From: Protopterus annectens
Lineage: Eukaryota; Chordata; Ceratodontiformes; Protopteridae
Reading direction: 5' to 3'
Assembly: GCF_019279795.1 (NCBI RefSeq)
Contig: NC_056743.1
Coordinates: 631,646,993 to 631,710,992 of the forward strand
Length of the DNA stretch: 64,000 bases
Every line of letters begins with the position of its first letter. Positions within the stretch are counted from its first letter, which is position 1. A program made the position numbers and the translations under genes. The notes beneath the pieces are model-generated. The model had not been told where the DNA came from and did not search any database. It was given only the letters and a program-made list of their open reading frames with translations. Positions 37,757 to 48,839 of the stretch are shown piece after piece.

Positions 37757-37759
37757 ACA

Positions 37760-37851
<92 letters not shown>
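37757..37851. repeat. Compound (CA)n(TA)n microsatellite
   Basis: About 38 bp of CA followed by about 55 bp of TA. Confidence 0.95.
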
Positions 37852-37858
<7 letters not shown>

Positions 37859-38151
37859 CCTATATATACATTTTTAAACAAAATTGCACGAGGAGCAAAA
37901 CATTTGCGCTCTGCTTAACTAAGTGCATGGACATGTGTAGTGGCATTTTTGGCTTGTTCGAGGGTTGCTAAACAGCATGCAAATGGGTGACACATTGCTT
38001 ACACCACAGTCTTACTGTTCCATAAATTGACTCCAGTCCACAGCTAGCTGTACTCAAGGCTGAGATTATGATATGATTACAAAAAATTGAAAGCTGGATC
38101 TACCTGTATACTCAAGTCCATAACTGAATCTGCAGTTTCAATCACTGTGTG

Positions 38152-38620
38152 CTATATATGATATTTACCTCTCCATTTATGTCTACCAAATCTCATATAG
38201 TTAATTTGTGATACATTTAACAGCATATTATACTCCTGTGACCAAATGGTCAATTTAGTCAAGTTATTTAGCAGACATGCCCCATTTGTAACACATGTAA
38301 TCAGTATACCCAATTTCAAGTCATCTGCATACAGACTGTAGAACAACTAAAATTAAATTAATTGGTCTAAACAGAAATCTGGACAAGTCTGGGCCTAGGA
38401 CAGAGCCCTGTGGGACCCCCTGGCTGTAACAAATTATTCCACGTGTCCAATTGCTGTAGGATACTTACCATGTTCTATATGTAAGCCATGTTGCTATCCA
38501 TCTTATCAAGAGGGCATCAATAACTAGTTGTTCTAGTTTATTGATCAGTGTTATCTGTATGGCCCTGACAAATCTCTATAAATTACATCACAGCATAATT
38601 TTCAGTCATTGCTGTTATTA
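38152..38620 (-). pseudogene. LINE reverse transcriptase fragment
   Basis: On the minus strand, SQGVPQGSVLGP (RT block before the catalytic site, about 38385-38430) is followed, after a small frame change, by FYSLYADDLKLGI with the catalytic ADD (about 38310-38346), then a basic/hydrophobic stretch including LTIWSQEYNMLLN. These are the hallmarks of Jockey/CR1-type LINE RTs. It is truncated at both ends and broken. PLE-C is inserted about 80 bp to its right. Confidence 0.8.
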
Positions 38621-38700
38621 TATTATCATAGTACATCATGTTGCAGGTGGAACTTAGATCTATTTTCAACATATACATGCTGATATATTGTTTCAAGTCC

Positions 38701-41631
38701 AACAAAGCAGCAGGTGCCCGTGGAACCCTTGCACGGCAAAAGCAAAATGAGCAGCAACCAAAAAAGAAGCCAGCAAGCGTTGATAATCACCATATCAAAA
38801 AATATTTATTGACAAGAGGGAAGAAAACCCCCCTCCTAAACTACTGCTATAGTAGAAACCATAGCAGAAAAAATAGCATCAATGCTTTACAAACTGGTTT
38901 CGGCTCCTCAGAGCCTTCTTCAGTGAAGTACAAAAATGAAAAAACAAGGTATCACAATACATACAAATATATATGGATTGGTCCAACCCACGGTCCAATC
39001 CAAACACAGAATTCATGATTGATCATTAAGACCAGGTGCAAACAAAGCTCCAAGTTTGATGATCCATTTTTTCTCCTTGGAGCTAAGTAAATCCTGCCAG
39101 AACTGTTTGTCATTACATTTCCCCCTAATACAATCAATAGCAACAAATTTGTATGAAGCAGATGCATGTTGTAGACAATGTTTATACAAAGCATTACTGG
39201 TACGTTTCTTTTTGATGTCACTTAAGTGTTCACAAATTCTTAGACGGAAAGCTCGAGAAGTCTTTCCCACATAAAAAGCAAAACAAGTGCAGGTCACCAA
39301 ATAGATGACCCACTCAGTATTACAGTTAGCCCAAAACTTGATATCAAAAACTTGTGAGGTATTTTTACTGGTAAAATCATTTGTACGTGAAACCCGAATA
39401 CAAAATGAGCAATGCCCACAGGGAATACATCCAACAATGGGTTTCCCTGATATTGATCGCTGTATTGGTTCCGACAAAACTGAACCCACTCTCTTATAAT
39501 GACTCAATTTAGACCCAATTGTTTGTCCCCTTCTGAATGAAAAAGAACAATAATCTGGCAACATAGAATGAAGTTTTGAATCAGCTTTAAGGATGTTCCA
39601 ATGTCTCTGTATGATGTTTTTAAAGCCCTGTGTGTTGCGTCCATATGTGGTTACCAAACGTAAAGGTTGCGACTGCTGACAATTACTCTTATCTTTATAT
39701 ATTAATAAATTTTCCCTATTTAAGCTAGACACCGATCTTTTGGCAAAATGTACCAAACCGGACGATATCCCTCTTAATAAATCTACAAGTCAAATCATCT
39801 TGGGCATCATGGAAGGATTGTTGGCTAGAACAGATTCTCCTGGCTCTAAGAAATTGAGATTTTGGTATATTTTGGATGACATGTGGTGGGTGGAAGCTGG
39901 TAGCATGTAATATAGAATTAAATTTAGGGAATTTCCTGAACATCCTGGAGGATAAGGTGTTATCCTGATTCCTAATAATTTCTACATCAAGAAATACTAT
40001 CCTCGATTTATGATAAGTCAATTTAAATTCAATCCCCCATATGTTGTTGTTCAGGTATTCAAGAAATTCCATAAGATATTGTTCATCAGCTTTCCACACC
40101 AACCAACAGTCATCCAAATACCGACAAATATCCATCTCACACATATATATATTATGTGTGGCATCATAAATCACAATCTCTTCAATGTATGCCATAAACA
40201 GGTCTGCATATATGGGTGCAAAAGATGCACCCATAGCAGTGCCCTGCTTCTGCCAATAACAAAAATTTTGGAAATAAAAGACATTGCTGGATAGCACATG
40301 TTCCGTGAGGCCTACCAAAAAAGTGTTAAATCCAGATGGATATAAACCTGTTCTAGCCAACCAATAATCCAACGCTTGTAAACCCGCCCAGTGAGGAATG
40401 TTGGTATAAAGAGAGGTAATGTCCAGAGTACATAATAACCAATGAGATTGAAGTTGGGAATTGTTAATAATATTCAAAAATTGGGTGGTGTCTTGAATTC
40501 TGGCTCGAATTTGACCCAATAATGGCTTTAAATGTACAGTCAAATATTCTGATAGTGGTTCCGTAAGGGACCCATGTCCAGAGACAATAGGGCACCCAGG
40601 TGGATCAGTGGCATGTTTATGGATCTTAGGCAATAAATACAGATGCTGTTTTTTAGGTGACTCAACCAATAGCTGTTCCTTAACATCTGGAGTAATAATG
40701 CCTTCATCCACTGCCTCAGTTAAAAAACCATCAATCTGGCATTTGAAGTGAGGAGAAGGATCCACAAGCATCTGTCGATAATATTGTTTGTCCCCCAATT
40801 GTCTCATAGCCTCACCATCATAGGCACTTTTGTCTAATATCACCACCGCTCCACCTTTGTCCGCTGGGGTGATAACCAAGTTTTTATTACTAATCAATTG
40901 CTCCAAACAACATGATTCCTCAGTAGTCAAATTATTATAAATGACTGGGAAATCTTTAAGATGGCAATGTATGTCCCGAAGGACATTTTTGGAATACCCC
41001 TACTAAATGATTCATAGGTGGAGTAAAGGTAGATCTTTTAAATCTAAAGTTCCCAACTTTGTCATCAGGCTCATTAGAAACATTATTATCAAAAAACACC
41101 CTCAAATTTAATATACGACAGAAATTGATGACATCTTGTGCCAGAGACTGTTCAGAGACAAAGAACCCTGGGACAAAATTAAGCCCTTTATTTAATAAAC
41201 TAATTTGTGCATTAGTTAAATCAACAGATGAAATATTATGAACATTGGAATCCAAACTTATTGCTGTGTCATCATCTTCAAGAGTGTTTCCAAACTGTGT
41301 TTGGATTTTATGTTTCCTGTGCTTCCGCCCCCCTCGTCGGTATCTAAATTGAGAGGGTGTGATAAATTGTGTCTCTTAGATGTGGGTAGTCCCTCACTTG
41401 AATGTGAATCACATTCTCCTTCTGTATTCGACGAATTATCGTCACCAGATGTCCCACTTGACAGGCCAGTTTTAGTCTTAAGAATAGACCTAGGCCTTTT
41501 TCTTTTTGGAGTGGATGCTCTTTTGTCATATTTTTGATCATCCCGGGGCAATTTAAAAGATACATTCTTGGAATTATCAAAAGGTTTCCCCCTATCGTAA
41601 TCACCCACATCCCGAAGAAATTTTTTGATTT
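38701..41631 (-). pseudogene. PLE-C inverted copy: ORF2 and 3' part of ORF1, with small deletions
   Basis: This is a minus-strand copy of the ORF2 at 45391-47640 and the end of the ORF1 at 44513-45388. It has a 2-nt loss in the A run after VGVFQK (near 40985), a 3-nt loss turning DIWRRYLDD into DICRYLDD (near 40127), a 1-nt loss after KRDIVR (near 39762) and an Arg-to-Cys change in G(R/C)PIVSGHG. Two frameshifts make it non-coding overall. It breaks off within ORF1 (KKFLRDV) at the head-to-head junction near 41631. Confidence 0.9.
38883..38932 (-). ncRNA. Hammerhead-like fold in PLE-C inverted tail (mutated stem III)
   Basis: The same fold as at 47720-47770, with box 1 CTGAAGA plus A, stem II GGCTC/GAGCC and GAAA. 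Here stem III reads GAAACCAGTTT instead of GAAACCGGTTT. Confidence 0.5.
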
Positions 41632-42146
41632 GAAAGAAACGTACCAGTAATGCTTTGTATAAACATTGTCTACAACATGCATCTGCTTCATACAAATTTG
41701 TTGCTATTGATTGTATTAGGGGGAAATGTAATGACAAACAGTTCTGGCAGGATTTACTTAGCTCCAAGGAGAAAAAATGGATCATCAAACTTGGAGCTTT
41801 GTTTGCACCTGGTCTTAATGATCAATCATGAATTCTGTGTTTGGATTGGACCGTGGGTTGGACCAATCCATATATATTTGTATGTATTGTGATACCTTGT
41901 TTTTTCATTTTTGTACTTCACTGAAGAAGGCTCTGAGGAGCCGAAACCGGTTTGTAAAGCATTGATGCTATTTTTTCTGCTATGGTTTCTACTATAGCAG
42001 TAGTTTAGGAGGGGGGTTTTCTTCCCTCTTGTCAATAAATATTTTTTGATATGGTGATTATCAACGCTTGCTGGCTTCTTTTTTGGTTGCTGCTCATTTT
42101 GCTTTTGCCGTGCAAGGGTTCCACGGGCACCTGCTGCTTTGTTGGA
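41632..42146 (+). repeat. PLE-C pseudo-LTR: direct 5'-truncated tail
   Basis: Matches 47440-47902 (end of ORF2 from KRTSNALYKH, stop, 3' tail) and is the inverted repeat of 38701-39200. It holds a hammerhead-like fold at 41911-41960 and AATAAA near 42034. The full copy begins directly after it. Confidence 0.9.
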
Positions 42147-44512
42147 CATATTTTTTACAGTTGCTGGGAACCGTTGTTGATTTGTAATTCCTAGTTGACT
42201 TTTGACTTCTGATTTTGGATTTGGTCATATGGATATCACAATATTCAGTCATTTACTATCTTTTATGACTGCTACAATAAGTTACTTTGACTATTTTTGG
42301 TGACGATACAACTGTCTGCGTGCTTTCAGATGCTCCGGATGTTTGCGTCACTTCATTTCCGGTTTGGGTTTACCATATGATGACTTCTACGAAGAGGTTT
42401 CAACTTTTTCGTTGATTTGGACTTATTGCAACTATTTGGTTTTGGACATTGTTGGACTATATATGGATTTAAATTGTATCATACATCAGTATGGTATGTT
42501 TATGATCTTTGAGTATGTTGTTTTATGTACTGGGTCTTTTCAATTTTGGCTCACATGTTTTTGTTTTCTTACAGATAGCCCTATTTATTTTAGGTTATCG
42601 TCTGGCTGCATATTTGTTAATCTAATTATTTAGGGTTGGCAAATGTATGTATCTAACGGTTTTTGCATCTGTATCCAACAGCATGTTATGCGCCAAGTTT
42701 TTATTTAAACTTTCGCCTGTTTGGTAGTACGTATGGTCCGCGTTTTACGCGTATACCACACTTTTTCTACCTACAACTTTGAACGGGCCATTAATTAATT
42801 ATGGTATGTTTATGATTTTTGAGTATGTTGCTTTACGTACTGGGTCTTTTCAATTTTTGGCTCACATGTTTTTGTTTTCTTACAGATAGCCCTATTTATT
42901 TTAGGTTATCGTCTGGCTGCACATTTGTTAATCTAATTATTTAGGGTTGGCAAATGTATGTATCTAACGGTTTTTGCACCTGTATCCAACAGCATGTTAT
43001 GCGCCAAGTCTTTATTTAAACTTTCGCCTGTTTGGTAGTACGTATGGTTCGCGTTTTACGCGTATACCACACTTTTTCTACCTATAACTTTGAACGGGCC
43101 ATTAATCTTATTTTGTGACCGTATGTATGTGTATGGTTCTATTATTGTCAACTTTTGATTATTGTCATAATTGCTTTCTCTGGTCATATTGACTAGAGTG
43201 TATGATATGTGGTGTATTTGTATTTAAAAATTTCAGGCTTGTCTGGTAGGGTATATGGTTCGCGTGTTACGCGAACGCTATACGTCTTTTGTGTTATATT
43301 TTATACGGTGCGAATGACCTTATAGGTGTTTGCACGTATGATTAATAGGTAGTTAAGGCTGACTTCTAACCAATGCTGTAACTGCCCGTGTTGGCTAGAT
43401 TTGGCGTTTTTACAGCAGTTGGGTGCTTTGAGTATTTCCGGATGTTAGGGTTGACTTTTCTCCAGTCCAGATCTATTATGTGGTGATTCCTATTATGAAA
43501 GGTTGCTCAAACATTTTTCCAAATATTAGATATTATGGGATGGTAGGTTTTTTAGTTTAATAACTGTGTAGATGGAATATATATATATCCATATATGGGG
43601 TCTTACATAGTATAGAACTCTCTATAATTATTTTTGATGTTCAGGACTTATACATATATTGTATGGGTCAGTTTTTGGATGATTTACCTTTATTTAGGGT
43701 AGGACCAATATTTTTTAATATTTGGTTTTTCATGTTTATGATATAGATTGTTGTTACTATGGAATGATTCTGTGTTTAGTTGGATATTTTGTATTTTTAT
43801 ATTCATTTTTCAGATTCATTGACTATGTTATTACCAATATATGAGTTTAGTTGGGTTAGTGTTGGTTGGGTCTCAAATGGAACCATGTTTTGTTCATTAG
43901 CTACAATTTGGTCTTTTTTGGATTCATACTAGTTTATTTCAACATTCTAGTATATTCATTGTTGGCTGGACCTATCCAATTGTGCTTGAAATGAACATAA
44001 TCTAGCTCAGATTGGGTCATTTTTTATGACAATAAAATTTTTTTGATTGATCTATTGTTGGATAGACTGGTCCTTGATTATATTAGGGGATTTCATCTAT
44101 TTGATTATATACTGTATTTGATATATTTAGATCCATGCAAATGTATATGTAACCATAGCTTATTGGCCTTTTTTTGGAAATATTGAGACCTATACACAGT
44201 AATACGTCCTTTGGTTGTTTTGGAGGTCGTTTGGGCTGTTTATAGTATTGGTCTACTTGATTGGCTATTGATCCATCAGACTTATACATATACACCAGGT
44301 CATTTATTTATGATCTGTTTTCTGGTATTGATTGTATAATGGTCTGGTTTTGGATCCTATTTTACTATGTAACTTTTGACTAATATTGGACCAGTTGAGT
44401 GTCTATATTTATATTATTTTTTTGAATTTAAACTAATGTTTGCTCTAGGTGTTCTGATTTTGAAGCACAATTTGACTGGTTTGGTTAGGGTACAAAAAAA
44501 TTTTTTGAAATT
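42147..44512 (+). other. PLE-C 5' untranslated/promoter region
   Basis: A T-rich, ATG-containing leader of about 2.4 kb between the upstream tail and ORF1. It contains a 310-bp tandem duplication (42490-43106) and, in each unit, a good polypyrimidine-AG (ttttgttttcttacag) that looks like a 3' splice acceptor. Splicing of the leader is therefore possible. No protein is recognisable. Confidence 0.65.
42490..43106. repeat. Tandem duplication, two units of 310 bp
   Basis: Units 42490-42799 and 42800-43106 are over 95% alike by eye and include tttgagtatgttg, caacagcatgttatgcgcc and cgcgttttacgcg. Confidence 0.92.
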
Positions 44513-45388
44513 ATGAACATGGCATTGTCACCGATAATACAAGGTTTATCATCTGACATGCATGATTTATCTGTGTTTGGTTTGGACAAGAATGGTTCAT
44601 CTATTGAGACAGATGTGGTTGGGTCTGATTTGGATGCACAATGTGATATATTTTTTAATAAATTGGGCAAACAAATGAAGATGGTTAGGACTAATGTGTG
44701 GCATTTACGCTTATTTAAGGCATATCAGCAGAAACATATTACCCCGCGGGGTTTAAGGGTCAAAATACAACCTTTGGTCTCTGATATTGATGACCAGCTT
44801 ATTCAGGACTGGGGTCATATTCAACAGTTGGCCTCATCTCAATTTGTGGATGCTTTGGCCGATTTTTATGGGCGTAAGGTACAACAGGGTATCAAGGATT
44901 TGGATACTATTAGTCTACAGACGAACAAATTTGAAGCTTGTGATTCTTTCACAACTCAGGTTAAGAAACTTACCGCAGATTTGTCCAAACTGGAAACCAC
45001 TCTCAAAGATAGGAAAATCAAAAAATTTCTTCGGGATGTGGGTGATTACGATAGGGGGAAACCTTTTGATAATTCCAAGAATGTATCTTTTAAATTGCCC
45101 CGGGATGATCAAAAATATGACAAAAGAGCATCCACTCCAAAAAGAAAAAGGCCTAGGTCTATTCTTAAGACTAAAACTGGCCTGTCAAGTGGGACATCTG
45201 GTGACGATAATTCGTCGAATACAGAAGGAGAATGTGATTCACATTCAAGTGAGGGACTACCCACATCTAAGAGACACAATTTATCACACCCTCTCAATTT
45301 AGATACCGACGAGGGGGGCGGAAGCACAGGAAACATAAAATCCAAACACAGTTTGGAAACACTCTTGAAGATGATGACACAGCAGTAA
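44513..45388 (+). CDS. PLE-C ORF1: PLE-associated protein with PRGLRV motif
   Basis: A 291-residue protein. WHLRLFKAYQQKHITPRGLRV (PRGLRV at 78-83) is followed by a region ending SKLETTLKDRKIKKFLRDVG (about 158-177) with heptad-like spacing, a basic patch TPKRKRPR (208-215) and an acidic/Ser-rich tail. ORF1 of PLE-B has the same two conserved blocks in the same order despite low overall similarity. The function is unknown; an RNA-binding or particle role is inferred from position and charge. It overlaps the ORF2 frame over 45271-45388. The start is the first ATG after a long leader; an in-frame second ATG lies two codons on. Confidence 0.85.
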   Translation: MNMALSPIIQGLSSDMHDLSVFGLDKNGSSIETDVVGSDLDAQCDIFFNKLGKQMKMVRTNVWHLRLFKAYQQKHITPRGLRVKIQPLVSDIDDQLIQDWGHIQQLASSQFVDALADFYGRKVQQGIKDLDTISLQTNKFEACDSFTTQVKKLTADLSKLETTLKDRKIKKFLRDVGDYDRGKPFDNSKNVSFKLPRDDQKYDKRASTPKRKRPRSILKTKTGLSSGTSGDDNSSNTEGECDSHSSEGLPTSKRHNLSHPLNLDTDEGGGSTGNIKSKHSLETLLKMMTQQ

Positions 45389-47640
45389 GTTTGGATTCCA
45401 ATGTTCATAATATTTCATCTGTTGATTTAACTAATGCACAAATTAGTTTATTAAATAAAGGGCTTAATTTTGTCCCAGGGTTCTTTGTCTCTGAACAGTC
45501 TCTGGCACAAGATGTCATCAATTTCTGTCGTATATTAAATTTGAGGGTGTTTTTTGATAATAATGTTTCTAATGAGCCTGATGACAAAGTTGGGAACTTT
45601 AGATTTAAAAGATCTACCTTTACTCCACCTATGAATCATTTAGTAGGGGTATTCCAAAAAAATGTCCTTCGGGACATACATTGCCATCTTAAAGATTTCC
45701 CAGTCATTTATAATAATTTGACTACTGAGGAATCATGTTGTTTGGAGCAATTGATTAGTAATAAAAACTTGGTTATCACCCCAGCGGACAAAGGTGGAGC
45801 GGTGGTGATATTAGACAAAAGTGCCTATGATGGTGAGGCTATGAGACAATTGGGGGACAAACAATATTATCGACAGATGCTTGTGGATCCTTCTCCTCAC
45901 TTCAAATGCCAGATTGATGGTTTTTTAACTGAGGCAGTGGATGAAGGCATTATTACTCCAGATGTTAAGGAACAGCTATTGGTTGAGTCACCTAAAAAAC
46001 AGCATCTGTATTTATTGCCTAAGATCCATAAACATGCCACTGATCCACCTGGGCGCCCTATTGTCTCTGGACATGGGTCCCTTACGGAACCACTATCAGA
46101 ATATTTGACTGTACATTTAAAGCCATTATTGGGTCAAATTCGAGCCAGAATTCAAGACACCACCCAATTTTTGAATATTATTAACAATTCCCAACTTCAA
46201 TCTCATTGGTTATTATGTACTCTGGACATTACCTCTCTTTATACCAACATTCCTCACTGGGCGGGTTTACAAGCGTTGGATTATTGGTTGGCTAGAACAG
46301 GTTTATATCCATCTGGATTTAACACTTTTTTGGTAGGCCTCACGGAACATGTGCTATCCAGCAATGTCTTTTATTTCCAAAATTTTTGTTATTGGCAGAA
46401 GCAGGGCACTGCTATGGGTGCATCTTTTGCACCCATATATGCAGACCTGTTTATGGCATACATTGAAGAGATTGTGATTTATGATGCCACACATAATATA
46501 TATATGTGTGAGATGGATATTTGGCGTCGGTATTTGGATGACTGTTGGTTGGTGTGGAAAGCTGATGAACAATATCTTATGGAATTTCTTGAATACCTGA
46601 ACAACAACATATGGGGGATTGAATTTAAATTGACTTATCATAAATCGAGGATAGTATTTCTTGATGTAGAAATTATTAGGAATCAGGATAACACCTTATC
46701 CTCCAGGATGTTCAGGAAATTCCCCAAATTTAATTCTATATTACATGCTACCAGCTTCCACCCACCACATGTCATCCAAAATATACCAAAATCTCAATTT
46801 CTTAGAGCCAGGAGAATCTGTTCTAGCCAACAATCCTTCCATGATGCCCAAGATGATTTGACTTGTAGATTTATTAAGAGGGGATATCGTCCGGGTTTGG
46901 TACATTTTGCCAAAAGATCGGTGTCTAGCTTAAATAGGGAAAATTTATTAATATATAAAGATAAGAGTAATTGTCAGCAGTCGCAACCTTTACGTTTGGT
47001 AACCACATATGGACGCAACACACAGGGCTTTAAAAACATCATACAGAGACATTGGAACATCCTTAAAGCTGATTCAAAACTTCATTCTATGTTGCCAGAT
47101 TATTGTTCTTTTTCATTCAGAAGGGGACAAACAATTGGGTCTAAATTGAGTCATTATAAGAGAGTGGGTTCAGTTTTGTCGGAACCAATACAGCGATCAA
47201 TATCAGGGAAACCCATTGTTGGATGTATTCCCTGTGGGCATTGTTCATTTTGTATTCGGGTTTCACGTACAAATGAATTTACCAGTAAAAATACCTCACA
47301 AGTTTTTGATATCAAGTTTTGGGCTAACTGTAATACTGAGTGGGTCATCTATTTGGTGACCTGCACTTGTTTTGCTTTTTATGTGGGAAAGACTTCTCGA
47401 GCTTTCCGTCTAAGAATTTGTGAACACTTAAGTGACATCAAAAAGAAACGTACCAGTAATGCTTTGTATAAACATTGTCTACAACATGCATCTGCTTCAT
47501 ACAAATTTGTTGCTATTGATTGTATTAGGGGGAAATGTAATGACAAACAGTTCTGGCAGGATTTACTTAGCTCCAAGGAGAAAAAATGGATCATCAAACT
47601 TGGAGCTTTGTTTGCACCTGGTCTTAATGATCAATCATGA
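45271..47640 (+). CDS. PLE-C ORF2: Penelope-type reverse transcriptase with GIY-YIG endonuclease
   Basis: The frame opens after a stop at 45268-45270. Counting from the TTG at 45391 it has 749 residues. In order: LLNKGLNFVPG (about 20-30), TPADKGGAVV (130-139), LPKIHK (209-214), motif A TLDITSLYTNIP (277-288), motif B KQGTAMGASFAPIYAD (337-352), catalytic YLDD (381-384), IVFLDVEI, Cys cluster CGHCSFC (615-621), GIY-YIG IYLVTC/FYVG (653-666) with following Arg/His, and Glu730. No stop or shift is visible. No ATG precedes residue 81, which lies well after the conserved LNKGLNFVPG block, so normal initiation would lose conserved sequence. Entry by -1 frameshift from ORF1 is the likeliest route. 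The role is target-primed reverse transcription and target cleavage. Confidence 0.95.
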   Translation, partial: ETQFITPSQFRYRRGGRKHRKHKIQTQFGNTLEDDDTAVSLDSNVHNISSVDLTNAQISLLNKGLNFVPGFFVSEQSLAQDVINFCRILNLRVFFDNNVSNEPDDKVGNFRFKRSTFTPPMNHLVGVFQKNVLRDIHCHLKDFPVIYNNLTTEESCCLEQLISNKNLVITPADKGGAVVILDKSAYDGEAMRQLGDKQYYRQMLVDPSPHFKCQIDGFLTEAVDEGIITPDVKEQLLVESPKKQHLYLLPKIHKHATDPPGRPIVSGHGSLTEPLSEYLTVHLKPLLGQIRARIQDTTQFLNIINNSQLQSHWLLCTLDITSLYTNIPHWAGLQALDYWLARTGLYPSGFNTFLVGLTEHVLSSNVFYFQNFCYWQKQGTAMGASFAPIYADLFMAYIEEIVIYDATHNIYMCEMDIWRRYLDDCWLVWKADEQYLMEFLEYLNNNIWGIEFKLTYHKSRIVFLDVEIIRNQDNTLSSRMFRKFPKFNSILHATSFHPPHVIQNIPKSQFLRARRICSSQQSFHDAQDDLTCRFIKRGYRPGLVHFAKRSVSSLNRENLLIYKDKSNCQQSQPLRLVTTYGRNTQGFKNIIQRHWNILKADSKLHSMLPDYCSFSFRRGQTIGSKLSHYKRVGSVLSEPIQRSISGKPIVGCIPCGHCSFCIRVSRTNEFTSKNTSQVFDIKFWANCNTEWVIYLVTCTCFAFYVGKTSRAFRLRICEHLSDIKKKRTSNALYKHCLQHASASYKFVAIDCIRGKCNDKQFWQDLLSSKEKKWIIKLGALFAPGLNDQS
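45313..45319 (+). promoter_or_regulatory. Putative -1 ribosomal frameshift site G GGG GGC at ORF1/ORF2 overlap
   Basis: ORF1 codons GAG GGG GGC give G GGG GGC in the correct X XXY YYZ phase. Moving back one base continues as GGG GGG CGG AAG in the ORF2 frame without a stop. The heptamer is intact in the inverted copy (41328-41334 region). Confidence 0.6.
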
Positions 47641-47719
47641 ATTCTGTGTTTGGATTGGACCGTGGGTTGGACCAATCCATATATATTTGTATGTATTGTG
47701 ATACCTTGTTTTTTCATTT

Positions 47720-47770
47720 TTGTACTTCACTGAAGAAGGCTCTGAGGAGCCGAAACCGGTTTGTAAAGCA
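47720..47770 (+). ncRNA. Hammerhead-like three-way junction in PLE-C tail
   Basis: Box 1 CTGAAGA (from 47730) plus one extra A, stem II GGCTC/GAGCC with loop TGAG, box 2 GAAA, and minimal stem III AC-CG-GT with triplet GUU. Stem I pairs only partly (CA/TG, then interrupted). AATAAA follows near 47841. Confidence 0.5.
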
Positions 47771-47918
47771 TTGATGCTATTTTTTCTGCTATGGTTTCTA
47801 CTATAGCAGTAGTTTAGGAGGGGGGTTTTCTTCCCTCTTGTCAATAAATATTTTTTGATATGGTGATTATCAACGCTTGCTGGCTTCTTTTTTGGTTGCT
47901 GCATATTGTTTCAAGTCC

Positions 47919-48839
47919 CAACATTTACAGTTCTGATACTGACTAATCCAATATTAAATATCACTTTTTAAATAGGTCTTGGATATGTGGCACAGATGCA
48001 AATGTGTCAGTGATTTGTGCAATATGTTAATACTAGCATAGTACACACAGTCACAGTTTGTAAAACAATACGTATTACTCCTTAACATATCAGTTATCTG
48101 GATATCAACCCTGAGCATCATCACACTATCTACCTACCTTAAGTTCTTTGAGCCACAGAGGCTGCTTGATAGACAAGGGCTCATTCAGCACACCATCTCC
48201 ATAAATATGTACTTTGCAATTCTCAGTTAACTAACATATAATATGTGACTTCAAATTGTACATTACTGTTTTGGTGCTATGTGGCATACTAACTGTGTGA
48301 AATGTTCATACAGTATAGATGATTTATTGTTATGGCAGTTACAAGGAGATACTGCTGTTTTAAGGGGTGTGGGAACAAAAGCCCATGTTCTACTAGGACA
48401 CGTACTAGTCAGTGCATCATTTGATCTCACTGTCTAACATGTCCCTTGAATGCAGTACCAGTAACTTGTTGCAGTGGGACTGCATGAATATTCCATGTAT
48501 GAGGCTTACCGACTACAAATGGTGACATGTCAGTAGAATGGGTGCCTGTAATTCCATGTGGATATAACTTCTATCCAAATAGCCCATTATAGTTGCCTGC
48601 ATAATTTATCCGGTCCATAGCTACAATGACATAACATAACGATCCACTATACTACTGTCTAGTTTATGGACTAACCTTGCAACTGCAGCAGTTGACACAA
48701 CTGTAGTTCAGGGCGGACTCTGACTGATGCAAGCTGTGCACAGCCACTACATGGTTAGGTAGAGGATGTGTGATTTGGCTGACATCAATTTTCTTATCTG
48801 TATGTGAGTAGTAGTAAGGGGTGAGTCCTTAGTTTCCTA
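47919..48839. other. No gene recognised
   Basis: Unique-looking DNA between PLE-C and the Harbinger remnant. Confidence 0.5.

Larger units (their letters stand above)
38701..47902. mobile_element. PLE-C: composite Penelope-like insertion, 9.2 kb, with 16-bp target-site duplication
   Basis: The whole block lies between ATATTGTTTCAAGTCC (38685-38700) and its duplicate (47903-47918). From left to right: an inverted copy lacking its 5' part (38701-about 41631, minus); a direct 5'-truncated tail (about 41632-42146, plus); and a full-length copy (about 42147-47902, plus) with an intact ORF1 and ORF2. The two tails facing outward are inverted repeats, and the plus-strand tails form direct repeats. 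The pieces are nearly identical in sequence, so the insertion is young. The right end lacks the last 55 bp of the tail seen in the other two copies. Confidence 0.92.

Noticed and set aside
41258..41788. 176-codon minus-strand frame read as one protein
   Set aside because: It crosses the head-to-head junction near 41631, joining the antisense-oriented tail of ORF2 to ORF1 by accident. It is a chimera of the two PLE pieces.
44787..45302. 171-codon plus-strand frame inside PLE-C ORF1
   Set aside because: It is an overlapping alternative frame of ORF1. It is partly repeated in the inverted copy only because the DNA is repeated, and it has no motif shared with PLE-B.
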